Shown here in pieces: positions 22,610 to 32,510 of a DNA stretch of 64,000 nucleotides (its first letter is position 1; each line of letters starts with the position of its first letter). Origin of the DNA: Allium sativum (lineage: Eukaryota; Streptophyta; Magnoliopsida; Asparagales; Amaryllidaceae). Both the position numbers and the translations under genes were made by a program. Location: the NCBI GenBank assembly GCA_030737875.1, contig CM060918.1, forward strand, positions 771,398,552-771,462,551, given 5' to 3'. Below the pieces are notes generated by a model, which was given only the letters and a program-made list of their open reading frames with translations, did not search any database and was not told the origin of the DNA.

Positions 22610-23130
22610 AGTCCCGAATAAACCCGGATTCAGGTATTGAAATAAAACCAGGAATTTACTTTCGGTGTTTGCGGAAGTCATGAACCAACCTTTTTTTGGG
22701 TAATTAAAGATTAACGGTAAGAAATCTCCTTTCGGTATTAATAGAGATTTAAAATTATCCTTTATCCAGGTAATATAAAGATGGAAGATCGGAAATATCC
22801 TTTCGGTATTTGCTAAGAACTGAACCAACCCAGATTCGGGTGTTAATATAGAAGGCTTGAAACTACCGTTGTTTACGCAATTAGAGATTGAGTACACCAA
22901 CTCCCTTCCGGTACTTGTGATGAATTAAATCAACCCAGTTTTGGGTATTAGCATAGAAGACCTGAACCAAACCTTGTCTAGATAATTAGAGATTGAGTAT
23001 CAGCAATTCCCTTTCGGTATTTGTGATGAATTAAATCAACCCAGATTTGGGTATTAGAATAGAACACCTGAACCAAACCTTGTCCAAGTAATTAGAGATT
23101 GAGTGCCAGAAATTCCCTTTCGGTATCAAT
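22610..23130. repeat. About 105-bp tandem repeats inside E2
   Basis: The anchor ATTAGAGATTGAGT recurs at 22881, 22985 and 23091 (spacing 104 and 106). Older, degenerate units are recognisable by the phrase CTTTCGGTATT from about 22660. Each unit also contains 'aaatcaacccagatttgggtatta', which itself holds a short inverted repeat (AACCCAGATTTGGGT). Confidence 0.75.
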
Positions 23131-23708
23131 ATTTTGGTATCCCCTTCGGATTTGATTTGTGGAACAGAGGTTGTACGTGCTCCTTGAGCCACTCTCTGGA
23201 CTTTTGATGTCAAAACAGAGGATGTACGTGCTTTGTTGGCCACTCTCTGGGCCTGTGCGTCTGGTGCGCTTGGCTAGTTTATCCACAAGCAGGGCCCAAG
23301 GACTTACCCGACCTCCCTCCAGGAGGCGCCTTATCCCGACCATCGTAGGGGATGATAAGGTCTTAGAAACTTAGACGGGGCCATCGTGGCACAAAACTAA
23401 GGTTTACTCTTTTGATGCTCTGCACTGACTATCATAGGTACTGATAGAGGATAACACACCACCCCCCTTCTGAGGGGTGTCCTATCCTGACCATCGTAGG
23501 TCATTATAGGGGTTTGCGTTCCCTTCTGCGGGTAACGCATAACATAAGCAGAGTTAGGACTTGCTCTTCTGTGAGCAGAGGTATGACGTGCTTAGTTCTA
23601 GTAGAGGCAAGGCGTACTCTTCTGCGAGCAGAGGCAGAGCTTACTAATTTTTAGATGCACTACCACGACCATTTCTGGTGTGAAATGGAGGCTTACGCTT
23701 TTTATGCT
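23131..23708. other. E2 spacer with short duplicated phrases
   Basis: The phrase CAGAGG(T/A)TGTACGTGCT...CCACTCTCTGG occurs twice (about 23165-23250). The phrase 'cc(c/t)gaccatcgtagg' occurs near 23335 and 23485, and 'gcagagg' words cluster at 23570-23640. It continues the repeat-prone character of the adjacent array. No coding sequence recognised. Confidence 0.5.
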
Positions 23709-24548
23709 TTAACCTAGCCCCCTCTGATTTGGACATGTAGAAAGACTAAAACACCCCGGGGGATGCCTCGTCCCGACCAATTTTTGGTGATGACAAGTGT
23801 TTTTATTTTCTTTTATCCATTTGTGGCTTGATCTGTCCTTGGTCATTTCAAGTTTGTGGGGATTTTCTTCTTTGTAATTGGGTAGATTACCCTTCTTTTC
23901 CTTTCTAGAAGATTTTACCGACATAACTTCTTATGCTTTCTTTACATATCTTTTTAATTTTCCTTTTATTAAGAACTAGATGATCATTCCCTTTAAAACT
24001 CTACAATGGTTTATTTTGTGCCCATTTACCATATGGTAGTAGCAATATGACCCTTCTTTCTTAGCTTCGTTTTTGGGTTTCTTTTTTAATGATGACCAAA
24101 AATTTAACTCGCGTCCAATTAGGAAGTAGATACCCTCAATCAACGTTGTGAACGTACAACCTTTTGGCAACCATGACTCGAAAGCCCTCTTTCATTGTTG
24201 CATTTTGGCGCTTTTATTACTTGATTTTGTCATTTCTTCCTCATTCCTAAACTTCCTTTTAATTGCCTTTCAACATAGGGTTATATCTCTTTCAGACCTT
24301 TTATTTGTAAGAGGAATGGAAGTCTTCTCAACCCTTTGTTTGAATATGTTTCCTCCAGTCTGAGTTAGGATAGCTTCTTTGATATGGAGAAAGGAGTAAC
24401 ATCTTTCCACCGAGAACTGATATAGGGCAAAATTCGGAGTCGGTCCTAAGTGGAAGGGGTTAATGCTCCATCGATCAGGGTCATATCTACATTCTTCTCT
24501 TTCTCTTGGATACGCATGGTTTCTAATTTGAACCTTTCGATCACCCAT
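23709..24548 (-). pseudogene. gag: E2 gag remnants (Tat-type)
   Basis: Minus-strand pieces in the position expected for gag, between the PBS and the repeat zone. The piece 23976-24170 reads CTFTTLIEGIYFLIGRELNF and then CYYHMVNGHKINHCRVLKGM. This has the spacing C-x2-H-x3-GH-x4-C-x2-LK typical of the gag end of Tat-type gypsy elements. Upstream, 24270-24548 is a basic, arginine-rich frame. Downstream, 23709-23924 is lysine-rich. Stops separate all three. No protease or RT motif follows, so E2 appears to have been pol-less before it decayed. Confidence 0.55.
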
Positions 24549-24700
24549 GGCTCGCCAATACTTTTCCTAACCATGGGAACCCCATTAGTAACTGGTAGAG
24601 ATCTTCTATCCATAACGTTCGCCTCTTCAAGGATTAGTCCAATCCGGGACGGAACATCACAGGTGGATATGTGGAAAGGTTAACCAAAGGATCGTAGGTT

Positions 24701-24721
24701 CAAGCCGTCCTTCTAGCGCCA
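24701..24721 (-). other. E2 primer-binding site
   Basis: On the minus strand the sequence after the LTR end is TGGCGCTAGAAGGACGGC. It begins with the obligatory TGG and lies three bases from the LTR. I cannot assign the tRNA with confidence. It is not the initiator-Met or Athila Asp type. Confidence 0.6.
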
Positions 24722-25926
24722 AAATGTTAACGATATTTTTCATCAACACCGCAGATAGGTCAATGGGAATGGACCTAAGGGGAAAAAACATCTTATTTGG
24801 CTTTCACGAGGTTGGGTTAGACCACTATCACTAGGTATCAAGGCCTCGGAGAGACGGATCACTAAACTCAATTTTCAATAAAGGACTTAACGGATGACAG
24901 AAAAAAATTCCGCACCAAGCTCACTAAAAGATCTGAATTCGTAGGGAGGGTCTAAGCTTGCAGGAAGGGTTCAAACATATTGTAGAAGGTGACACATCCG
25001 ATAGGAAAATACTATAAGTGTAGATCTGCTCTTTATTAATCTTCCATTTTGAGTACATGAACAACATAGAAGAAATCCTCCAATTGATCTAAATACCAGA
25101 GTTTATTCTAGAGAAAAAGAGTATAAGAATCGAAATGAGATCACCCCCTAAATGTGACCCTAGGGTCCTATTTATAGGAAATTTGGGGCCCCTTCCGCTA
25201 TTGGTCTATTGGTCCTGCAAGAACCTTAGTCAAGTGCTTTTCTCCTTGGCCTCTGATGTTTGGCTTTCATATGCTTTGTTGTGCGGATTATAGCTTCAGG
25301 AGGGAAGGTCCCGATCAGTTGGGGCCTCTTTGAGATTGGGATGAGCTTGTAGATGTGGTGACTTTTGGATGGTGTTTGAACTTCCGGTAGTAGCTCCTGG
25401 GTGTAGGCTCTCGGGCGTAAGCTTTCAGATGTAGGCCTCCGGCTTTCTCGCGTATACCTAGAGGAGTTGGTCCTTCCGATGTATGTGGATAGCTGCCGGT
25501 TCGAAACCATTGTTGGTGTCCGTACTAAGTAGATTAGTATGGATAGCCTGTAATTCCGCTAGGGTTCCGGTTGGCCTTCCAGTGGAGCTTTTGGGATGGT
25601 CCGGTCTTCCGAAAGGCAGCTCTTGGTTACGTGTTGTTGTCCATCAATGTGACCTTTCGGCATTCATGCAGCAGATGTTTAGGAAGATGGTTCCGGATAA
25701 TCGCTTTATACTCCTGGTGTGATACTTTTGACGTCTTCGTCTCTTGATGTATCGGTACTAAGTGAATTAATACCGATAGCCTTTCCGGGTTTCAATAAGC
25801 AGAGCACGTACCTCCCTCTTTCTTGGTTTCCGGTCTAGACAACCTTTCATCATGGAATTTCCTGTCGGGCATATCCTATCGAATGAACCCTGTCGGATAG
25901 ACTTTGCTGGCATTTTGTAGGCTTTG

Positions 25927-25931
25927 ATCTC
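25927..25931. repeat. E4 target-site duplication (ATCTC), left copy
   Basis: ATCTC at 25927-25931 precedes TGTGATGACC and recurs at 31653-31657 after TTGTTACA. The left LTR of E2 has a single GATCTCCC at this place, confirming the insertion. Confidence 0.93.
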
Positions 25932-28019
25932 TGTGATGACCCCAAAATCCTGTAGTACATAAGCAAGGATAATCATTGGAATATAACACGTAAACAGTAA
26001 CAGCAGAATAAAAATATAGAATTACAGCAGAAAATGTATCTCAAATTACACTGGAAATAATATCATCAGAGTTACACATCATAATAGGATCATACTTAGA
26101 ACATAATACAGTTTTCAACTTAATATAAAATGTCTGCAGCGGAATCAAATATAATATACTAAATGAAATTTGAACAGCATAATAGGATTGGTAAGATCCA
26201 TCTTCAGCTCCATAGATATCCAGTGTGAGTCCGCTAAAACCTGTATACAAGGCTGCCCATGTGGAAAAGAGGACATCCGAGTTTGCAAAGAGAAACAAAC
26301 TACGAGTCAGTCATGGGACTGGTATGAGAAATCTAATTAACCTATTTAATAATAAGGCTAATCACAGGACCATGCCGCTAACGCGAAACGGGTTTACTCC
26401 ATTGGACTGCCAGTGCATGAAATAAAGTAAATCGTTAAAACAATGCAATGCTTTTTAGAAAAATGAAACCATTATAAGACTCAAGTCCCATCACACAATG
26501 CAATGCAAACCGGAGGATAGAGTTCTACCTTATAATGGTCAAAAATGTTTGATACGATATAATGGATTTGATATTATTATTAGTATATATATATATGTTT
26601 CAAAAACATTTCAATCATAATATATCAATCATAGACGGCATAGCTACCATATACTATGTCGCCATATATAGGTTTACAATCAAAACCGCATGGGTCGTAT
26701 TGGAAGTTGGATTTCCATCATGAACCAAGGCAAGAGATAGTCCTTACCGAATTCGAGATACTCTAGCCCGTGTCTCAGGATCAGAGCTCGAGTGAGCCTT
26801 GGAGCACTAGGGCCGGTCCACAAATAATGTTAGTGGATTAGTTATGCCTAAACAATATGTCTCCCCGCCCTATGGGGCGCAAATAGAGCCACTAGGGACT
26901 CAAATCTGAGGTACCTCGCTTTCATCATCCACATAAGTAAAAATATCTGGGCTTGTAAAACCCAAACACCACTTCTAGCTAGAAAGAAACGCATGTTCTC
27001 CCTGGGGTCCTTCTCCCGTTTTTGGTTCATACCGGGGTGTGAGGCTCACGAAGTAACGCTATACACAAAGCTATGCTACAATAAAGCTGTGCTTTGATCA
27101 TCAACCACAAGGCTCTGCTTTTCAACAATAAGTCTTGATCATTTGCATCTTGGCATGCCACACTGACAATTCATGACATGCGATCGATAACTATCAATAT
27201 ATAATCTCTGAGCTCGTGCGTCTCAGAGAAGGGTGTTAAGCAAGAGAATGAATTCTCCTCCACCAACAGATATATATTACATGGAGTGAAATCCAATGTC
27301 AGACACACATCCATTTACAAGTCCGTTCTGGGTCTGAACGAAACCGGAGACACCTTATTCCTCGTCCCATATGTCCAATACGGAAGAGAGGTGCTCGCAT
27401 ACCCAGACGATCAACAAGTACGTCCGGACAACTACCACTGTAACCCTTTACTGGGAGCTAACCAATGTCGGGCATCAGTAGTTATCCATTCGATGTGAAG
27501 ATCGCCGGTCTTCAATCACCGTCTTCAAATCTCCGACTTCCAATCATCGTATAATTATTTGAAATGAGAGTTAACTCGGACTTTTCAAATAATTCTCGAA
27601 TATACATGCTTTAAATCATTTCTTTTCATTCCATATCGTATATAATAATTTATAATGATTTATCGCTATTTTTATTTATTTAAAAATAGCCATTTTTAAT
27701 TAAACGACGCTTCAGGTCATTACATGGCCCTGGCGCTGTTTTCATCAAAATTTGATTTACACATTTCTCAAAATATAACCGTTGGGTCTTAGAAAATTAC
27801 ATATCGTTGGAAAGATCTTTCGAAAATGAACCCAACGGTTCCAGTTTTGGGAAAATCCGACGGTCGGATCTTTCGGTATAATCATTTGAAGTTACGATTT
27901 TAAAATGCGAACTACAACGGCACGATTCGTTTTATTTTAATTTATATTTATATATAAATATATATCGTTCGACGATATCAAACTATTTTCAATTCAACTT
28001 TGATTTCTTTTATATATGA

Positions 28020-29700
28020 AATCATATATTACATTAAAAATGAAATTTTTATTGATAATACCATTCTTTTTGTACATTGAATCTTTTATATGACTCATTT
28101 ATATATACATATATATATATACATATTGGAAATGAAATTTGTTTTATCATTCATCTATAGAAAAAAAATTGTAATCTTTTATTTCAATACAATATTACAT
28201 TGAAAAATGTAATCTCTTATCTCAATATATGTTTACATTGGAAATGTAACTTTTTATTTCAAAATTTATTTATATTGAGATGTAAACTTTCTATTTCAAT
28301 ATATTATTATATTGAAAAGGTAAGCTTTTTATTTAATATTCTATTTACATTGGAAAATGTAAATTTCTAATCATTCTTTTATTTACAATGAAAATGTAAA
28401 TTTTTATGTAATCTTTATTTACATTAACAAGTGTAAATTGCTATGCTTTGATTTGATTACATATAAAAAATGTAATTCTTATACTTCATTCTTTGATTAC
28501 ATATAAAAATGTAATCTTCCTAATGAAATCTTTTATTTCATTTACAATGTAAATTTTATAGAAAAACATATTTTATATATCAATGGACATTTTTAATGTT
28601 CCATTCTCATTAAAAATGTAAATTCTAATGTCCCATACATTTTATTTAACAAATGTATTATTTTTAATGTAATATATACATAAAAATATAAATGTCAAGG
28701 TTGATACATTTCTATTCCAAATGTGTTCATTTTTAATGTTACATTACATTAAAAATGAAAAAAATTCAAAGTAAATACATTTTATTTAACAAGGGACTAC
28801 TTTTAATCATGCATTGCATTAAAATGTATTTTCAATATAAATGAATTTCTATTTAACCAATGACTATTTTTAATGTTGGGTTACATTAAAAGTATAAATT
28901 TTAAAGCAAAGACATTTTAATATATCAATGGTCATTTTAAGGGTTTGTTGACATTAAAAATGTAAATTTTCAAAGAAAACACTTTTTGTTATTGCAATGA
29001 CCATTTTTAAAAGGGTCATTTACATAAGAATGTAAAACTTAATGTAAACCATTATTATCATATCAATGTTCATTTTAATATAAACATTTAAAATGAAAAA
29101 TCTAATGTAAATACATTTTATATAGTACTGTGGTATTTTAATGTTTTCATATACATTAAAATACAAAATTCCCATGTAAATGCATTTTCTATAGTAATTG
29201 AAATTTTTAATGTTTGATTTACATTAAAAAGGTAAAATCCAATGTAAAAACCTATTCATTTAACAATGTCTATTTTTCATTAAAAATGTATATACATTAA
29301 ATAGTAATGTCAATGTAAAAACATTTTTACCTATCAATGTTTTATTTTTTTAATGTTGACATACATTAAAAATATAAATTCCATCTCAATACATTTCTTT
29401 CATTACATAAAAAAAAAAATCTTTTTGTGTTTCATATACATTAGAAATGATGTTTTCAATGTAAACATTTTATATATCAATGTTTTATGTTAATGTTTCA
29501 CTTACGTTAAAAAAAAGATTTTCACTGTAGTATATTCCTGTATCAAAATGTTGATTTTAATGTTTCATATACATTAAAATATATATCTAATGTAAATGCA
29601 TTTCTATATTACAATGTTTTATTTTTACTGTTTTATTTACATTAAAAATGTAAATTTCAAATGTACATACATTTTTATTTAACAAATGACTGTCTTTGAT
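28020..29700. repeat. Palindromic AT-rich array in E4
   Basis: Dozens of short inverted repeats built on TTTACATT...AATGTAAA and TTTTTAATGT...ACATTAAAAA recur at irregular spacing of about 50-110 bp over 1.7 kb. Example phrases are 'ttacattaaaaatgtaaat' and 'acatttt(a)ttta(a/t)caa'. The composition is almost pure A/T with isolated C and G. Units are diverged, so it is an old array. Confidence 0.8.
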
Positions 29701-30052
29701 TTTCAACAAAACATGAATTTTATATTGACATACAACGATCATTTTCCTATTCATATATATGTATTAAAAATATAATTTTCATATTGTTCAAACAATTAAT
29801 ATATAATAACATGAATATCTATAACACAAGAATATTTCAGAAAATTTCGGCAGCATAACGGCAGGGTAATTAAAACCGGCACCGTCCCGATGTACGGCTC
29901 CTCGCACTACCTTAAGCCTCGCGGCGTTTACTAGAGGTTTAATTTCCTAATACATTTTCTAGGCAGTCTAAAGCCATATTATCAATCAATTTCATTTTTC
30001 AACCACAAACAAAAACCAAAATTCAACCAATCACATACCACAAATCAATCAA

Positions 30053-30110
30053 GTCGTCCATGGTCTATGGACGACGGGTGTCGGGAGTTTCTAAACTCCG
30101 TCTGCATCCT
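30053..30110 (-). other. Two adjacent hairpins and GTCTGCATCCTA motif in E4
   Basis: First stem GTCGTCCA...TGGACGAC (30053-30075, 8 bp perfect). Second stem GGAGTTT...AAACTCC (30084-30099, 7 bp), followed by GTCTGCATCCTA. E5 has the same motif at 35506-35517 behind a hairpin with different bases (GGTGCT...AGCACC, 35490-35505). Confidence 0.65.
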
Positions 30111-31815
30111 AAAATAATTTTATTTTATTTATTCGAATTCAGAAATCTCACATTGCTTTCTATTTATTCTAAAATTGTAGAAGGCTCCAAAAATTCTCCA
30201 GCCAGTTCTGGAATGTTGTGTACGATGCCACGGTCCCAATGTTTCCTGTTTCATTGGATTTCGTTATCGCATGATAAAGATACAAATTTTTATTCGATAT
30301 AATGAATCAGCAATGCTTTAAAGTGTTATCATTAATTTAATTATATACCTCGTTAACTAGTCGATGATTTCCAGAACTGTTCAAATCTAGGTTTCACTTT
30401 TACTTCTGATTCGCTCAGCTTGGACATGATCGGACCAGACCACGTCGAAGGCCTCGGAGAGGCGCACCTCAGCGCTAAACGATATCGAACTCGCCGGAGA
30501 TCTGGAGGCGAAAATTGGCCGTGAACGGCGCTAGTTTCGAGGTCTTTATCTCGAGCTGCGGGCGACGATGGGAGATGGGGCGGATACGGATGTGGAGATT
30601 AGAAGAATCTCTACAAAAGCTTCAACAGGGCCGATCAATTCTGATGTGTGGTTGGGGAATTATTTTAGGAGGAAGAATGGAGCAACCACCGCCATTGATA
30701 TTGATGGGTATCGGGTTCAAACGAGGGAGAAAATACAGTATACGCGTATGTATACGGTATATATACGTATTTTTTATTTTATTTTAGTTTATTTAATTCT
30801 TTTAATTTCTATCTCGCTCCTAACTCCAAATCAAACCCAACGAGTGACGCCTCCAGCTAAATACCCCCATTCCAGACATAATGGGATATGTCCTGTAAGC
30901 CAATTCAATTGTTTCGATAGGTTTTTCTTTAAATTTAAATATAAAATATTTAATTATATAATTTGATCGTACATTTTAATTTACCGGGGCCACATGCTGA
31001 CTCCAAAAATTCCCGAAAAATAAACCTAGCTATGTTTTGATGATACGGTCCTAACAAAAATAATTTCGTCGGATTTGGAGATAGTTTGAAAAATGGCCAT
31101 TTTCTGGTCGATCGAAATTGACTGAAATTGACAAAACACATTTTCTTTTGCCACGCTCACATATTGATTCCAAAAATTATGAAAATTGGAATCTAGCAAT
31201 AATTTGACATTCCGGATCCAACAAAAGTGGTTTCATCGAAAATGGAGGTCGTTTGCAAAATGGCTATTTATACGGGCCAAATAATATATTAATTTCCATA
31301 ACGACTATTCTGAAAATTCAACTGACCATAACTTTTGAATCCCGCTATGAAATTTTAATTTTTCAGATTCGTTGGAAAGATATTATTAAATAGATTCTAA
31401 TATTTTTTGTTTCACCAAAATCTGATTTATTTTGCATCCTGTACATTCAGTCAAAGTTCAAATTCAAATTTTCAAACTACCGCGCTATTTCTAACTCCTT
31501 TGAAAAATTAAAATAAATATATTCGTTCAAACTTCGATTTAAATAAATTTTTAATCATTTTTATTTAAAATAAGTTATTTTAACTATTTAAAATTCAATA
31601 AAATAGCCAAAATGAAAATTTTAAATTGGTTCTGATTTTCCGGGTTGTTACAATCTCCCTAAAGGGTGTCGGTTTATGCTGCTCTCAGATCATTATTTAC
31701 TACTTTCAGATCTTCCTATTATTCAGATTTTTGCATTCAGAAGGTTCTTTTATGTTTGTGTTCCCCCAATACCCTTCACCGTCAGCTGGTTTCGGAGTTA
31801 ATTTTGGTAGCAACA

Positions 31816-31820
31816 CCATA
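31816..31820. repeat. E2 target-site duplication, right copy (CCATA)
   Basis: Matches 4198-4202. Collapsing the two copies restores a continuous E1 gag frame across the junction. Confidence 0.9.
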
Positions 31821-32382
31821 CATCGACAAGACTTTAAAAGATTGGACATACTCTAGAACAGTCGACTTCCATTGCTTAAGATCAAGAAAGTGACAAGCAA
31901 GGATTTCTTTTTCGGACTCTGGAACGAATTTAAGCTCAAATCCGTCTTTAAACTGTTTCTACCAATTCAAACCAATCAAGAGCACACTCTTGGAGCATAC
32001 TCGATGCCACGAGAACGTGACTATGCTCAGAAATTTCCATGCGAGGGAAAATACGCTTATAAGTACGAAGCCAAACCTGGATCTCAAGAACAATCTCGGT
32101 GCCTTTAAATGCCTTCCCTCCGAGATGGGAGAAATCACAACATATAAGCACAAAAGTTGATTTATGCGGTGGAGTGGAACGAGATGAAGCAGGAGGTTGG
32201 GTATTCCTAATAAGTTCTAATATTTGCTTGGAGGACATATAAACTCCCTCTGGACAGAAATCACTAGCTGGTCTAGTATTCTCTGTGGGTTGTGGGTTAT
32301 TAGATGGCTCAACCCTGTATTTGGGACCAGTTCCACTAGTCGGTCTAGAACCTGAAGGTTGCTCTTTACCACGACTAGTCAT
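31821..32382 (-). pseudogene. gag: E1 gag, N-terminal part (Retrotrans_gag)
   Basis: Minus strand, ATG at 32382. An S/T/P-rich head is followed by a Retrotrans_gag core: FSHLGGKAFKGTEI, VWLRTYKRIFPRMEISEHSH, LQECALDWFELVE. The original frame stops with TAA near 31948. Homology continues after a small shift (FELKFVPESEKEILACHFLD, STVLEYVQSF) up to the E2 boundary. The spacing of conserved aromatics and the EY...F signature match gypsy capsids. The remainder, including both zinc knuckles, is at 3690-4202. It would make the particle protein for E1 and perhaps let a pol-bearing partner act on it. Confidence 0.8.
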
Positions 32383-32510
32383 AACTGAAAGATAAGATAA
32401 GATTGGAACAACATAAGGTAAGATATATTCATATATTCATCAATATGGAACATTACGGAATTTTCATTAATTTAACATTCCTAAACATGTTCCCACTCCC
32501 ATATCTAGCC
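32383..32510 (-). other. E1 5' leader, part next to gag
   Basis: Non-coding sequence upstream of the gag ATG on the minus strand. It ends at TAGCC (32506-32510), the left copy of the presumed E5 target duplication, and continues at 37471-37598. Confidence 0.5.

Larger units (their letters stand above)
25932..31652 (-). mobile_element. E4: 5.7-kb solo-LTR-like insertion in E2 LTR
   Basis: Bounded by TG...CA and a perfect 5-bp TSD. The right end, read on the minus strand (TGTAACAACCCGGAAAATC), matches the start of the verified E7 LTR (TGTAATAACCCGGAAATC), so this is an LTR start. No internal duplication, PBS, PPT or coding frame was found, so the best reading is one giant LTR left by LTR-LTR recombination. 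The two ends form an imperfect inverted repeat (TGTGATGACCCCAAAATCC against TGTAACAACCCGGAAAATC). Minus-strand order is start, GC-rich block (30400-30720), hairpin block (30053-30110), palindromic AT array (28020-29700), hairpin-rich unique part, end. Confidence 0.75.
4203..31815 (-). mobile_element. E2: degenerate Tat-type gypsy element with antisense gene, interrupted by E3 and E4
   Basis: LTRs of about 1.37 kb lie at 4203-5569 and at 24725-25931 plus 31658-31815 (split by E4), flanked by CCATA. The PPT next to the left LTR and the PBS next to the right LTR put the element on the minus strand. Without E3 and E4 it is about 9.6 kb. It contains decayed gag remnants (23709-24548), a tandem-repeat zone (22610-23130) and a plus-strand gene antisense to the element (6325-9736 plus 21985-22234). 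No RT or integrase was seen. Tat-lineage elements such as Grande, Ogre and Retand are known for extra or antisense ORFs and variable repeat-bearing untranslated regions, which supports the lineage call; the assignment is inference. Confidence 0.75.
24725..31815 (-). repeat. E2 right LTR (5' LTR), split by E4
   Basis: LTR sequence at 24725-25931 continues at 31658-31815 once E4 and one TSD copy are removed, giving about 1,365 bp against 1,367 bp for the left LTR. Its start is TGTTAACGATATTTTTC and its end is TTTTGGTAGCAACA. The minus-strand TATA box is at 25167-25178. Confidence 0.88.

Noticed and set aside
25932..31652. E4 as a DNA transposon because its ends are imperfect inverted repeats
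   Set aside because: TG...CA ends, a 5-bp TSD and an end matching the verified E7 LTR start favour a solo LTR.
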